A stretch of DNA of 64,000 nucleotides from Flavobacterium pokkalii (GTDB lineage Bacteria > Bacteroidota > Bacteroidia > Flavobacteriales > Flavobacteriaceae), in assembly GCF_014596575.1 (NCBI RefSeq), contig NZ_NASZ01000001.1, positions 1-64,000 on the forward strand. The letters are read 5' to 3'. Both the position numbers and the translations under genes were made by a program. Of this stretch, positions 28,568 to 37,592 are shown piece after piece (positions within the stretch are counted from its first letter, which is position 1; every line of letters starts with the position of its first letter). The notes under the pieces are model-generated. The model saw only the letters and a list, made by a program, of their open reading frames with translations, was not told where the DNA came from and did no database searches.

Positions 28568-31500
28568 ATGTTTAAAAAGTTTATTCAAAGACCGGTCTTA
28601 GCGATTGTAATTTCGGTCATCATTGTATTTATGGGGTTGCTTGCCATCAAACAATTACCCATCTCGCAATTTCCTGAAATTGCACCTACCACTGTAAATA
28701 TATTTATTGCCTATCCGGGTTCAAGCTCGGATGTATTGGTAAAATCAACCTTGATTCCGCTGGAAACTGCCATCAATGGGGTGCCGGGAATGCGTTATAT
28801 TGCTTCCGATGCTACCAGTGCGGGAGAAGGAACTATTCGTGTCATTTTCGAACCTGGAACCGACCCCAATGTCGCCGTTATCAGGGTAAAAACAAGGGTC
28901 GACCAGGTAATGCCCTTGTTACCGGACTTAGTACAACGTGAAGGGGTTATCATTACTCCGGTTCAGCCAAGTATGTTGATGTATGTGGATTTATACAGCA
29001 AAAAAGGCCATGGAATGGATGAAAAATTCCTTTACAATTATGCCTACACCAACATGCTTCGTGAAATACAACGTATTAACGGTATTGCCAGTGCGCAAAT
29101 TCTGGGTAGCCGTAAATATGCCATGCGTATTTGGTTAAAACCAGACCGTATGCGTGCTTACAATATCTCGGCAGAAGAAGTAATGGAAGCCATGCAGGAA
29201 CAAAGTATCCTGGCAAGACCCGGAAGAATTGGACAAAGTTCCGGTATAAAATCACAATCGCTCGAATATGTATTAACCTACCGAGACCGTTATTCTACTC
29301 CGGAGGAATACAAAGATGTCATCATTCGTGCCAATGCAAATGGTGAAGCAATCAAATTAGGTGATATTGCTAATGTAGAATTAGGAAGTGAGTTCTACGA
29401 CATCTACGACAACTTAGACGGAAAACCATCTGCATCAATCGTTTTAAAACAAACCCTTGGAACCAATGGTAGTGATGTAATTAAGGCTGTAAAAGCCAAA
29501 TTAAAAGAACTGGAAAAAGATCTTCCTCCGGGAGTGGGTTACAAAATCAGTTATGACGTATCCAGCTTCTTAAATGCTTCTATTGAACAGGTAATAGACA
29601 CGCTTAGAGACGCCTTTGTTTTAGTATCCATCGTAGTATTCCTGTTTTTAGGAGACTGGCGTTCGACCTTAATTCCGGTTATTGCAGTACCGGTATCCTT
29701 AATTGGAGCCTTCTTTGTTATGCAAATGTTTGGTTTATCCATCAACCTGATAACCTTATTTGCCTTAGTATTAGCCATTGGTATTGTGGTCGATGATGCG
29801 ATTGTGGTTGTAGAAGCCGTCCATGTAAAAATGGAAGAAGAACATCTCACGCCATTTAAAGCTTCCAAAGCGGTATTAGGCGAAATTGGTGGAGCTATTA
29901 TTGCGATTACCTTGGTAATGGTTTCCGTATTTATTCCTATTTCGTTCATGACAGGACCTGTTGGGGTATTCTACCGTCAGTTCTCCATTACTATGGCGGG
30001 ATCAATTATCATCTCGGCCGTTGTTGCCTTGACATTGACACCGGTACTTTGTGCCATGTTGTTGAAACACAATCATGGTCATACCAAGAAAAAATCACCT
30101 ATTGATCGTTTCATCGATTGGTTCAACAAAGGATTCGAAAAATTAACCGGTCACTATGTAGGTATTTTGAAACACATTGTAAACCGAAGAGTAATTACTT
30201 TTGGAATTCTAATTGGATTTAGTGTTGCGACTTATTTCACCAATGAAGCGCTTCCTGCCGGATTTATTCCAAGTGAGGATCAGGGAATGATTTATGCGAT
30301 TATCCAAACCCCTCCTGGAACAACCTTAGAGCGTACCAATGATGTTGCAAGAAAATTACAGAAAATTTGTGAAGAAATTGACGGTGTATCTTCTGTATCA
30401 TCCTTAGCGGGTTATGAAATTATGACCGAAGGCCGTGGTTCAAACGCAGGTACCTGTTTGATCAACCTAAAACCTTGGGAAGAACGTTCTCATTCGGTAC
30501 ATGAAATCATGGAAGAATTGGAAGGTAAATCTAAAAATCTGGGTGCAATCATTGAATACTTTGAACCACCGGCTGTACCAGGATTTGGTTCCTCGGGAGG
30601 TTTCTCTTTGCGTTTATTGGATAAAACCAATGGAACCGATTATCAGGAATTCCAAAGAGTAAACAACGATTTCCTTGCGGAATTAGAAAAACGCAAAGAA
30701 CTTACAGGAGTATTTACTTTCTATTCGGCGAATTATCCGCAGTTAAAATTAGACATTGACAATAAAGCGGCTATGCAAAAAGGCGTAACGATCAAAAAAG
30801 CAATGGACAATTTAAACATCCTTATTGGTAGTACTTACGAACAAGGTTTTATCAAATTTGGTCAATTTTTCAAAGTTTATACGCAGGCAGGTCCGGAATA
30901 CCGAAGAATTCCTTCGGATTTGGAAAATTTATTCGTGAAAAATGAGGCTGGCGAAATGGTTCCTTACTCTTCTTTTATGAAAGTAACCAAACATTTAGGT
31001 CCTAACGAGATTACCCGTTACAACTTGTACAACTCGGCTGCTATTCGTGGATTACCGGCTAAAGGATACACCAGTGCCGATGCCATTAATGCCATTAAAG
31101 AAGTTGCTAAATTGAAATTGCCAAGAGGATATGATATTGCTTGGGAAGGATTATCTTATGACGAGGCAAACCGAGGAAACGATGCTTTGTATGTATTCGG
31201 GGTAGTATTGATTTTCGTTTACTTAGTGTTAGCCGCACAGTATGAAAGTTTCTTATTACCATTGGCTGTATTATTATCATTACCTGTTGGATTCTTTGGA
31301 TCATTTGCTTTATTACAATTAATGGGATTGTCTAATGACGTTTATGCTCAAATTGGGGTCATCATGCTTATTGGATTACTCGGTAAGAATGCCGTACTGA
31401 TTGTAGAGGTTGCCGTCCAGAAGCGGGCTCAGGGCATGAGTATTGTCGATGCGGCTATGGAAGGAGCCAAATTGCGTTTCCGCCCTATTTTGATGACTTC

Positions 31501-31816
31501 ATTTGCCTTTATCGCGGGATTAATTCCGTTAGTAATTGCAACCGGAGCAGGAGCCATTGGTAACCGAACCATTGGAGGTTCGGCTATGGGAGGAATGATT
31601 ATCGGTACTTTATTCGGAGTCTTTGTAATTCCAGGTTTGTATTACATATTTGCCAAAATGAGCGACGGTCGTACTTTAATTCAGGATGAACATAACGAAC
31701 CGGCTTCTGAAGAGTTCATGAGAGCTAGTGAGGGCCAAAGTAAACTTCAATTAAGGCTGAAAGAAATGAACAAACAATTGAAAAAATTAATGAAAAGAGA
31801 GGAAGACAATGAATAA
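28568..31816 (+). CDS. RND multidrug efflux pump, HAE1 (AcrB/MexB) family
   Basis: A 1,082-residue inner-membrane proton/drug antiporter. It begins MFKKFIQRPVLAIVISVII with the first membrane helix, and has the HAE1-type proton-relay pair Asp409-Asp410 in GIVVDDAIVVVE (AcrB Asp407-408). Two repeats of a large periplasmic loop plus six-helix block are evident; LIGLLGKNAVLIVEVA marks the second half and MTSFAFIAGLIPLVIATGAG the late helices. The tail extends about 40 residues beyond the last helix in a basic coiled stretch. It overlaps the outer-membrane gene by 8 nt. HAE1 pumps export hydrophobic antimicrobials, dyes or bile-like compounds; the exact substrate is not inferable. Confidence 0.96.
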   Translation: MFKKFIQRPVLAIVISVIIVFMGLLAIKQLPISQFPEIAPTTVNIFIAYPGSSSDVLVKSTLIPLETAINGVPGMRYIASDATSAGEGTIRVIFEPGTDPNVAVIRVKTRVDQVMPLLPDLVQREGVIITPVQPSMLMYVDLYSKKGHGMDEKFLYNYAYTNMLREIQRINGIASAQILGSRKYAMRIWLKPDRMRAYNISAEEVMEAMQEQSILARPGRIGQSSGIKSQSLEYVLTYRDRYSTPEEYKDVIIRANANGEAIKLGDIANVELGSEFYDIYDNLDGKPSASIVLKQTLGTNGSDVIKAVKAKLKELEKDLPPGVGYKISYDVSSFLNASIEQVIDTLRDAFVLVSIVVFLFLGDWRSTLIPVIAVPVSLIGAFFVMQMFGLSINLITLFALVLAIGIVVDDAIVVVEAVHVKMEEEHLTPFKASKAVLGEIGGAIIAITLVMVSVFIPISFMTGPVGVFYRQFSITMAGSIIISAVVALTLTPVLCAMLLKHNHGHTKKKSPIDRFIDWFNKGFEKLTGHYVGILKHIVNRRVITFGILIGFSVATYFTNEALPAGFIPSEDQGMIYAIIQTPPGTTLERTNDVARKLQKICEEIDGVSSVSSLAGYEIMTEGRGSNAGTCLINLKPWEERSHSVHEIMEELEGKSKNLGAIIEYFEPPAVPGFGSSGGFSLRLLDKTNGTDYQEFQRVNNDFLAELEKRKELTGVFTFYSANYPQLKLDIDNKAAMQKGVTIKKAMDNLNILIGSTYEQGFIKFGQFFKVYTQAGPEYRRIPSDLENLFVKNEAGEMVPYSSFMKVTKHLGPNEITRYNLYNSAAIRGLPAKGYTSADAINAIKEVAKLKLPRGYDIAWEGLSYDEANRGNDALYVFGVVLIFVYLVLAAQYESFLLPLAVLLSLPVGFFGSFALLQLMGLSNDVYAQIGVIMLIGLLGKNAVLIVEVAVQKRAQGMSIVDAAMEGAKLRFRPILMTSFAFIAGLIPLVIATGAGAIGNRTIGGSAMGGMIIGTLFGVFVIPGLYYIFAKMSDGRTLIQDEHNEPASEEFMRASEGQSKLQLRLKEMNKQLKKLMKREEDNE

Positions 31817-33260
31817 TTCAATTTTCAAATTTATAAACATAAGGTCAGTGTTAGGACTGACCTTATCTACCCTTGTTTTTCAAAGTTGTGTACCAACAAG
31901 AACCGTGCGCGATGAAAAAAAGGATTTACCGGAACAATTTCAGAATGTTACTTCGAATGATACTACTAATTCGGCTCAGATAAAATGGAAACAATTTTTT
32001 GATGATTCTAATCTGAATGCACTTATTGAAACGGCTCTGACCAACAATCAGGAGTTGAATATCATGTTGCAACAGGTGGATATGGCCAAAAATGAAATTC
32101 AGGCCCGAAAAGGAGAATATTTACCATTTGTAGGTATTCAGGCAGCAGCCGAAGTAGAAAAAGTAGGTCGTTATACCAGTCAGGGAGCTAATGATGCGAA
32201 TACGGACATCAAACCGGGAGAAGAATTCCCTGAACCCTTACAAAATTACAAAGTGGGCGCTTTTGCAACCTGGGAACTGGACGTTTGGAAAAAACTGCGC
32301 AATGCTAAAAAAGCTGCCGTAATGGAATACCTTTCTACAATGGAAGGTAAAAATTTCATGGTTACCAGCTTAATTGCGGAAATTGCTGATTCGTATTATG
32401 AATTACAGGCTTTAGACAACAAACTGGCAATTTTGACTAAAAACTTAGAATTGCAAAACAACGGTTTGACAATTATTCGTTTGCAAATGCAGGCTGCCAA
32501 AGCTACCGCTCTTGGTGTGCAAAGACTGGAAGCCGAAGTGTATAAAAACACCAGCGAACTGTACAATGTAAAGCAGGAAATTGTAGAAACCGAAAACAGA
32601 CTGAATTTCTTAATCGGTCGTTCACCGCAACATATTGACCGAAATTCAGATAATTTTATAGAACAAAAAGTAGATACTATTTATGCTGGTATTCCTTCAC
32701 AGCTCTTAACCAATCGTCCGGATATCCGACGAGCAGAATATGAATTGCAGGCCGCCAAACTGGATACAAAGGTGGCTCGTGCTAATTTTTATCCTTCATT
32801 TACGTTAAGAGCTGGTGTAGGTTTAGAATCGTTCAAGACCAAATATCTTACCACGATGCCGGAATCCGTATTGTATGGTTTAGCTGGTGATATGGTTGCT
32901 CCGTTAATCAACAGAAAAGCTATTAAGGCCGCTTATTACAATGCGAATGACAAACAATTGCAAGCTGTTTTTGATTACGAAAAAACCATTTTAAATGCCC
33001 ATATCGAAGTATTAAACGGTTTGTCTAAAATTGATAACCTGAAGAAAAGCTACGAGCAAAAAGAACATCAGGTGGAGGCTTTGACCAATTCTATCGAAAT
33101 TACTAACAAACTTTTCAGCGCGGCAAGAGCCGATTATATGGAAGTTTTATTAACGCAACGTGATGCTTTAGAATCCAAATTACAATTGGTGGAAACCAAA
33201 AAAGAACAGTTAGCTGCTAAAGTTAACATGTACAAATCATTAGGCGGTGGATGGAATTAA
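31809..33260 (+). CDS. RND efflux outer-membrane lipoprotein (NodT/OprM family)
   Basis: A 483-residue TolC-family channel. The signal ends FQSC (Cys27), so the protein is lipid-anchored like OprM. Two OEP repeats are visible, each with long amphipathic helices and a barrel strand pair, for example NQELNIMLQQVDMAKNEI and RRAEYELQAAKLDTKVARA, with LLTNRPDIRRAE as family marker. It starts inside the pump gene (8-nt overlap), implying translational coupling, and completes the adaptor-pump-channel set. Confidence 0.94.
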   Translation: MNNSIFKFINIRSVLGLTLSTLVFQSCVPTRTVRDEKKDLPEQFQNVTSNDTTNSAQIKWKQFFDDSNLNALIETALTNNQELNIMLQQVDMAKNEIQARKGEYLPFVGIQAAAEVEKVGRYTSQGANDANTDIKPGEEFPEPLQNYKVGAFATWELDVWKKLRNAKKAAVMEYLSTMEGKNFMVTSLIAEIADSYYELQALDNKLAILTKNLELQNNGLTIIRLQMQAAKATALGVQRLEAEVYKNTSELYNVKQEIVETENRLNFLIGRSPQHIDRNSDNFIEQKVDTIYAGIPSQLLTNRPDIRRAEYELQAAKLDTKVARANFYPSFTLRAGVGLESFKTKYLTTMPESVLYGLAGDMVAPLINRKAIKAAYYNANDKQLQAVFDYEKTILNAHIEVLNGLSKIDNLKKSYEQKEHQVEALTNSIEITNKLFSAARADYMEVLLTQRDALESKLQLVETKKEQLAAKVNMYKSLGGGWN

Positions 33261-33307
33261 TTTCGTCTAAAGTTTGATAGTCTTTAAAAAACACCCTTAA
33301 TGAAAGA

Positions 33308-33343
33308 CAAAGCCACTATTCTCAGAGTGGCTTTGTTGTTTAT
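33308..33343. terminator. Bidirectional terminator between the efflux operon and the convergent gene
   Basis: CAAAGCCACT (33308-33317) pairs with AGTGGCTTTG (33326-33335), 8-nt loop. T-rich sequence follows on the plus strand; on the minus strand the gene stop is 12 nt away. Confidence 0.8.
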
Positions 33344-33346
33344 ATA

Positions 33347-34087
33347 CTATTTCACTAAAACGTATTTTTTCTGTTTTTCATCAAATCTTAATACGCTTTG
33401 CTTTGAACTCTGTTTTTTGATGATTTCTTTATCGCAATTGGCATCAAGTGAATAGTCTTTGAACTTCGTTTTGACAATAATATCATTAAACTTATCTGCT
33501 AAATTAGTATTGATAACAAAAACACTTTTTGAGGTTTCAAATGAAGCATTTTCACAACCACCACCATTTTCACCATTCGATTTTTCAAGTTCAAAATCAT
33601 GCAATACTTCAACAATTTGGTTGTTTTTAAAACAATAAAGATTAATTGAATTTGAACTAAATGGATTTACACTTGAACTTCCGCTATAACTATATCTAAT
33701 GCCAAAAGCTCTGGTATTTTTGTTCAAATAATAAAGTCCAGTATCAATCTTTATTTCATCAAATTTCAAAGCATCCGAAGTCCATTCCGCTTTTTTAGTG
33801 TATTTGGATTCAAAAGATTTGGTATTTTTATTATAAACCAATAGGTTGTTGTCAATGTCAAAACAATAATCACATTCCGCATCACGATTGCTAATTACCG
33901 GCAAAACAACAATTACTTTTTCATTTTGATTCGGAAGTGCTTTCAAGCAAATTTTATCAGCCAAAAGATCCTTTTCATTAACTTTTAAGAACACAACAGC
34001 TTTATTAATAATTTCTTTATCTGACAATTCCTGACCAATAATTGAACTTTTAAAAAGAATAAAAGCAATTACCAATAAATTTTTCAT
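33347..34087 (-). CDS. Exported protein of unknown function
   Basis: A 246-residue protein with a signal peptide (MKNLLVIAFILFKSSIIGQ). The mature part is beta-rich and Lys/Asp-rich, with a CDYCF pair near residue 73, a Ser/Asn-rich stretch (YSGSSSVNPFSSNSI) and two further Cys (GGGCENASF and DANCDKE). No catalytic motif or family is recognised. It is probably periplasmic or surface-exposed. It converges on the efflux operon across a shared terminator. Confidence 0.7.
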   Translation of the reverse strand: MKNLLVIAFILFKSSIIGQELSDKEIINKAVVFLKVNEKDLLADKICLKALPNQNEKVIVVLPVISNRDAECDYCFDIDNNLLVYNKNTKSFESKYTKKAEWTSDALKFDEIKIDTGLYYLNKNTRAFGIRYSYSGSSSVNPFSSNSINLYCFKNNQIVEVLHDFELEKSNGENGGGCENASFETSKSVFVINTNLADKFNDIIVKTKFKDYSLDANCDKEIIKKQSSKQSVLRFDEKQKKYVLVK

Positions 34088-34152
34088 GCACTAAAATGTT
34101 TTATTTATTTTTTTAAATCAAAATTCAGCATTAACAAATCTTCAATCTGAAA

Positions 34153-34551
34153 TCAAATTCCCTTTGCTTTCATTTCCAAAATTACGTCCGAAGGATTCAG
34201 GAAAGTCGGTGCTTGTTCGGTGATGCTTCCGACTCGTTTTTTATTGAGTTTAAAAACCACATCTTGTTCGCTGGTAAATAACAAAGCACTTAAAAAAGGC
34301 TTATTCATCAACGAAAATAAAATAGGATAAGTTTCCTCCAAAGAATAAAAACTTTCGGTCTCCTCGGTTTTAAAACGGCTTATAACCGACATTTGCATCA
34401 CATCATTCTCCAACAAAACCGGACGAATGTAAACATTCTTGATTTCGGTATCTCCAATGGTTTTTGCCAGCGTTAATTTGGCAAAAGTTTTATCTTCTAT
34501 ACTCTGTTTTACTCTTTCCCAAAAAAGCGCAAAAATAGGCTCGTATGACAT
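34153..34551 (-). CDS. Conserved-looking cytosolic protein of unknown function
   Basis: A 132-residue soluble protein without signal or membrane segments. It starts MSYEPIFALFWERVKQSIED, followed by TFAKLTLAKTIGDTEIKNVYIRP and a beta-rich middle (MSVISRFKTEETESF), ending in a Lys-rich tail. I do not recognise a named family with confidence. It lies 62 nt downstream of the crotonase gene on the same strand, so it may share its transcript, with a small TCCCGA/TCGGGA hairpin (34586-34601) in between. Confidence 0.65.
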   Translation of the reverse strand: MSYEPIFALFWERVKQSIEDKTFAKLTLAKTIGDTEIKNVYIRPVLLENDVMQMSVISRFKTEETESFYSLEETYPILFSLMNKPFLSALLFTSEQDVVFKLNKKRVGSITEQAPTFLNPSDVILEMKAKGI

Positions 34552-34613
34552 TTTATTTTTTTAATTATTTAATTCTGAAATCTAATCCCGAGACTTCGGG
34601 ACTGAACACTAAA

Positions 34614-35396
34614 CTACTCTCCTGTAAAAACCGCTTTTCTTTTTTCCAAAAAGGCTTTGGTTCCTTCTTTAAAATCCACCGTTCCAAAACATTTTCCGAA
34701 GGATTTAATCTCGGTCTCATAGCCATTCTCCCCTTCTCTGTAATTAGCATTTACTGCATGAATCGCCATAGCGATGGCTGCCGGAGAATTTTTAATCATT
34801 TTCTGGGCCAATTCATTACAAAAATTCAAAAGCTCAGCCTGTTTACAAATATGATTTACCAATCCCATTCGGTAGGCTTCCTCAGCCGAAATCATTCCGG
34901 CCGTTAAAATCATTTCTAAGGCACGTCCTTTACCGATTAGCTGCGGCAAACGCTGTGTTCCTCCGTAACCGGGAATCACGCCCAGAGAAACTTCCGGAAG
35001 TCCCATTTTAGCATTTTCAGCAGCCACACGAATATGACAGGACATCGCCAATTCTAAGCCTCCTCCCAGTGCAAATCCGTTGATGGCTGCAATAACCGGC
35101 ACCCGAAGGTTTTCGACAAAATTAAACAAGGTTTCCTGTCCCTGAGCCGATAACTGAATACCTTCTTCTACTGAAAATTCGGCAAATTCGGCAATATCTG
35201 CTCCGGCCACAAAGGCTTTTTCGCCGCTTCCGGTTAAAATAATGGCGCGAACATCCTGAAGCATTTCCAAAGTTGAAAAAGCATGGTGCAATTCGGCAAT
35301 AGTTACTTTATTTAAAGCATTTAATTTTTCAGGTCGATTGATGGTAATGGTTGCAATATTATGCTCTTTTGCAATCAAAATGTTTTGGTAGCTCAT
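34614..35396 (-). CDS. Enoyl-CoA hydratase/isomerase (crotonase) family protein
   Basis: A 260-residue crotonase-fold enzyme, most simply an enoyl-CoA hydratase of fatty-acid or aromatic degradation. The CoA-binding and oxyanion-hole segments are AFVAGADIAEF and NGFALGGGLELAMSC; both catalytic glutamates of true hydratases are present (Glu115 in GGLELAMSC, Glu135 in GLPEVSLGVIPGYGGTQRL). Length is typical. The start is 9 nt after the histidine-kinase stop, so the two are co-transcribed although no functional link is evident. Confidence 0.9.
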   Translation of the reverse strand: MSYQNILIAKEHNIATITINRPEKLNALNKVTIAELHHAFSTLEMLQDVRAIILTGSGEKAFVAGADIAEFAEFSVEEGIQLSAQGQETLFNFVENLRVPVIAAINGFALGGGLELAMSCHIRVAAENAKMGLPEVSLGVIPGYGGTQRLPQLIGKGRALEMILTAGMISAEEAYRMGLVNHICKQAELLNFCNELAQKMIKNSPAAIAMAIHAVNANYREGENGYETEIKSFGKCFGTVDFKEGTKAFLEKRKAVFTGE

Positions 35397-35405
35397 TGTG
35401 TTGAT

Positions 35406-36878
35406 TTAAGAGTTAATAATGGGTAGCGAAACTGTAAAACGTGTTCCTTTGCCGTATTCGGTTTCAAAGTCGATGCTGCCTTTATAGTTTTCGATAATAT
35501 TCTTTATAATTCCTAATCCCAGTCCCATTCCACTGCTTTTGGTGGTAAACTTAGGTTCGAAAATACGATATATATCCTCCGTTTTAATTCCGATTCCGTT
35601 ATCTTCTACAACAATTAGCACATTATTATCTTCTTTTTTGACCGAAACAGCTACCCTCTTGTCCTCTTGTTGCTCAGGAATCGATTGTATGGCATTTTTT
35701 ACTAAGTTAGTAATTATTCGGATTAATTGGGTACGATCGATCTTCGAAATTATCTCCGGTGCTTCACTTTCAAAAACAATTTGATTTTCGGTGAAAATAT
35801 CTAAGGCCAATTCGACTACCTCAACCACATTCAGCGTTTCATTTTGTTGTGCCGGCATCGAGGCAAAATTAGAAAATGCCGAAGCCACCGAATTCATCGT
35901 ATCAATTTGCTGAATTAAGGTTTCGGAGTAATCTTTCATTTTTTGCAAAATATTCGGATCATCCGGATTAAAACGACGTTGGAAGCTTTGCACTGTCAAT
36001 CGCATTGGTGTCAGCGGATTTTTAATTTCATGCGCCACCTGTTTGGCCATTTCGCGCCAGGCTTCTTCCCTTTCGCTTTGCGCTAATTTAATGGCACTTT
36101 TTTCCAATTCGTCCACCATTTGGTTATAACCGGCTATCAACAAATTGATTTCTTTGCTGTTGGCAGTAATTAAAATCTTTTCGTTTTTTTTGTTCAAACG
36201 CGTTTCGTTTAATTTATCCGAAATGGTTTTCAGTGATTTGGTAATATAGGAAGAAAGGAAATAAGCTAAGGCAAAAGCGACAATCAGCATGAAAGAATAC
36301 ACCTGACTCAACCGGATGAGAAAACCATGTAATTCTTTGTCATAAAATCCGTCATCTTCCTGATATGGAATGTTTAAAACCCCCAGCGGTTTGAATTTAT
36401 CATCTTTAATTTGGGTAAACGAAGATCGATTTTTAATGCCGTTAATGGTCGTAATATCCACATAACGTTTTTCAATCGAAGAACGAACCAGTTTCAGAAT
36501 GTATTTAGGAATGGGCGGCGCTACTTTGTCCACCGAAAAGGTCTCTTTGGAGGATTTTAGTAAGTTTCCGTCCAAATCATAAATATTGATTTCGATATTA
36601 TGAATGTGAGCCAATTCATGAATTTTATCCTTAAAAATCAAATCCAGATTTTCGGTTGTCAAAGGATAAGTAGTCGTAGAAAGAATGTAATTGATGTGTT
36701 CACGAACCGCATTTTCCTTGCGTTCCAAACGTTCCTGATGGTATTCTTTGGCTTCACTTTTAAACTGAATAATTGAAATAGAAGCCAGTAAAACCGAAGC
36801 TACAATTATCACTACGATCATCGAAAGAAAGATTCGAATTCGCAAGGATAGCATTGATAATTTGAAGCTCTTAAACAT
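35406..36878 (-). CDS. Sensor histidine kinase (NtrY-like architecture)
   Basis: A 490-residue membrane sensor kinase. Two membrane helices (about 14-36 and 193-211) enclose a periplasmic sensor domain of about 155 residues, then HAMP (about 212-265), HisKA with His283 in QVAHEIKNPLTPMRL, and HATPase_c with NLVKNAIQSIP (N box), VVEDNGIGI (G1) and GMGLGLGII (G2). No response regulator gene is adjacent, so it is an orphan here. It lies between hemJ (52 nt upstream) and the crotonase gene on the same strand. Signal unknown. Confidence 0.92.
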   Translation of the reverse strand: MFKSFKLSMLSLRIRIFLSMIVVIIVASVLLASISIIQFKSEAKEYHQERLERKENAVREHINYILSTTTYPLTTENLDLIFKDKIHELAHIHNIEINIYDLDGNLLKSSKETFSVDKVAPPIPKYILKLVRSSIEKRYVDITTINGIKNRSSFTQIKDDKFKPLGVLNIPYQEDDGFYDKELHGFLIRLSQVYSFMLIVAFALAYFLSSYITKSLKTISDKLNETRLNKKNEKILITANSKEINLLIAGYNQMVDELEKSAIKLAQSEREEAWREMAKQVAHEIKNPLTPMRLTVQSFQRRFNPDDPNILQKMKDYSETLIQQIDTMNSVASAFSNFASMPAQQNETLNVVEVVELALDIFTENQIVFESEAPEIISKIDRTQLIRIITNLVKNAIQSIPEQQEDKRVAVSVKKEDNNVLIVVEDNGIGIKTEDIYRIFEPKFTTKSSGMGLGLGIIKNIIENYKGSIDFETEYGKGTRFTVSLPIINS

Positions 36879-36884
36879 AGTTTG

Positions 36885-36943
36885 CAGTATTCAGTAGCAG
36901 TGATCAGTGGCAGTTTAAAACTGCATACTGCTACTGCTGACTG
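36885..36943. repeat. Imperfect palindromic element at the hemJ 3' end
   Basis: CAGTA/TACTG-rich sequence folds back on itself: the left arm contains CAGTAGCAGT and GGCAGTTT, the right arm AAACTGC and ACTGCTACTG. It contains the hemJ stop codon (36931-36933) and the last few HemJ codons. It looks like a dispersed intergenic repeat rather than a terminator. Confidence 0.5.
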
Positions 36944-37488
36944 TTTTTCTCTCTTATTTTTTTGTAAAATCTAAAACCCAGCATGATAAGAATCGAGAAC
37001 AAAATAATCCCGATGACACCATAAATCCAATTTACGGCATTTTTTAAAACTACTAAAAAAACAACCGCAAAAAGAATAATCGTTGCTCCTTCATTCCACA
37101 AACGCATAAAATTGGTGGAATAGTTTACCTCATCTTTTTGTAATTGTTTGTATATCTGATGGCATTTTAAATGATACAAATACAACACAAAAACAAAGCC
37201 AAGTTTTACGTGCATCCACGGCATTTGCAACCAGGCATTTCCCGTAGGTGTAAACAACAGCATCCAAAAGGCAAAAATACTGGCTAAAACCGCCGATGGC
37301 CAGGTGATAATATACCACAGGCGATAACTCATAATTTTGAATTGCTTTTGCAAAATTTCCTTTTCAGGAGAAGGTTTATCGGCTGCTTCAATTTGGTAAA
37401 CAAACAAACGCACAATATAAAACAAACCCGCAAACCAGGTAATGACAAATATGAGGTGCAAAGATTTTAAATAGTTGTAATAATCCAT
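36931..37488 (-). CDS. hemJ: Protoporphyrinogen IX oxidase, HemJ type
   Basis: A 185-residue membrane protein with four to five helices. The HemJ family (formerly UPF0093) oxidises protoporphyrinogen IX to protoporphyrin IX in many Gram-negative bacteria that lack HemG and HemY. Family stretches seen: KSLHLIFVITWFAGLFYIVR with the conserved His near residue 11, YRLWYIITWPSAVLA, and WMHVKLGFVFVLYLYH. It lies beside hemH on the same strand, 104 nt downstream, placing the last two steps of heme synthesis together. The last codons overlap a palindromic repeat. Confidence 0.88.
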   Translation of the reverse strand: MDYYNYLKSLHLIFVITWFAGLFYIVRLFVYQIEAADKPSPEKEILQKQFKIMSYRLWYIITWPSAVLASIFAFWMLLFTPTGNAWLQMPWMHVKLGFVFVLYLYHLKCHQIYKQLQKDEVNYSTNFMRLWNEGATIILFAVVFLVVLKNAVNWIYGVIGIILFSILIMLGFRFYKKIREKNSQQ

Positions 37489-37504
37489 TTGAATTTAGAT
37501 TTTA

Positions 37505-37572
37505 GATTAACGATTTTTAATTTTTGATTGTTCCATTCTAAAGACGTAGCATTAAATCTAAAATCGTTAATC
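37505..37572. repeat. Inverted repeat between hemH and hemJ
   Basis: GATTAACGATTTT (37505-37517) and AAAATCGTTAATC (37560-37572) form a perfect 13-bp inverted repeat separated by 42 nt. It is AT-rich and could be a processing signal or another dispersed repeat. Confidence 0.5.
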
Positions 37573-37592
37573 AATATTCATCAATCTTAAAT

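Noticed and set aside
29551..29949. 132-codon minus-strand frame inside the RND pump gene
   Set aside because: Antisense to a conserved membrane helix region; composition dominated by Ile/Thr as expected for an antisense shadow.
34586..34601. Terminator between the crotonase gene and the next gene
   Set aside because: A 6-bp TCCCGA/TCGGGA stem with no T-tract in either direction; too weak to call a terminator.
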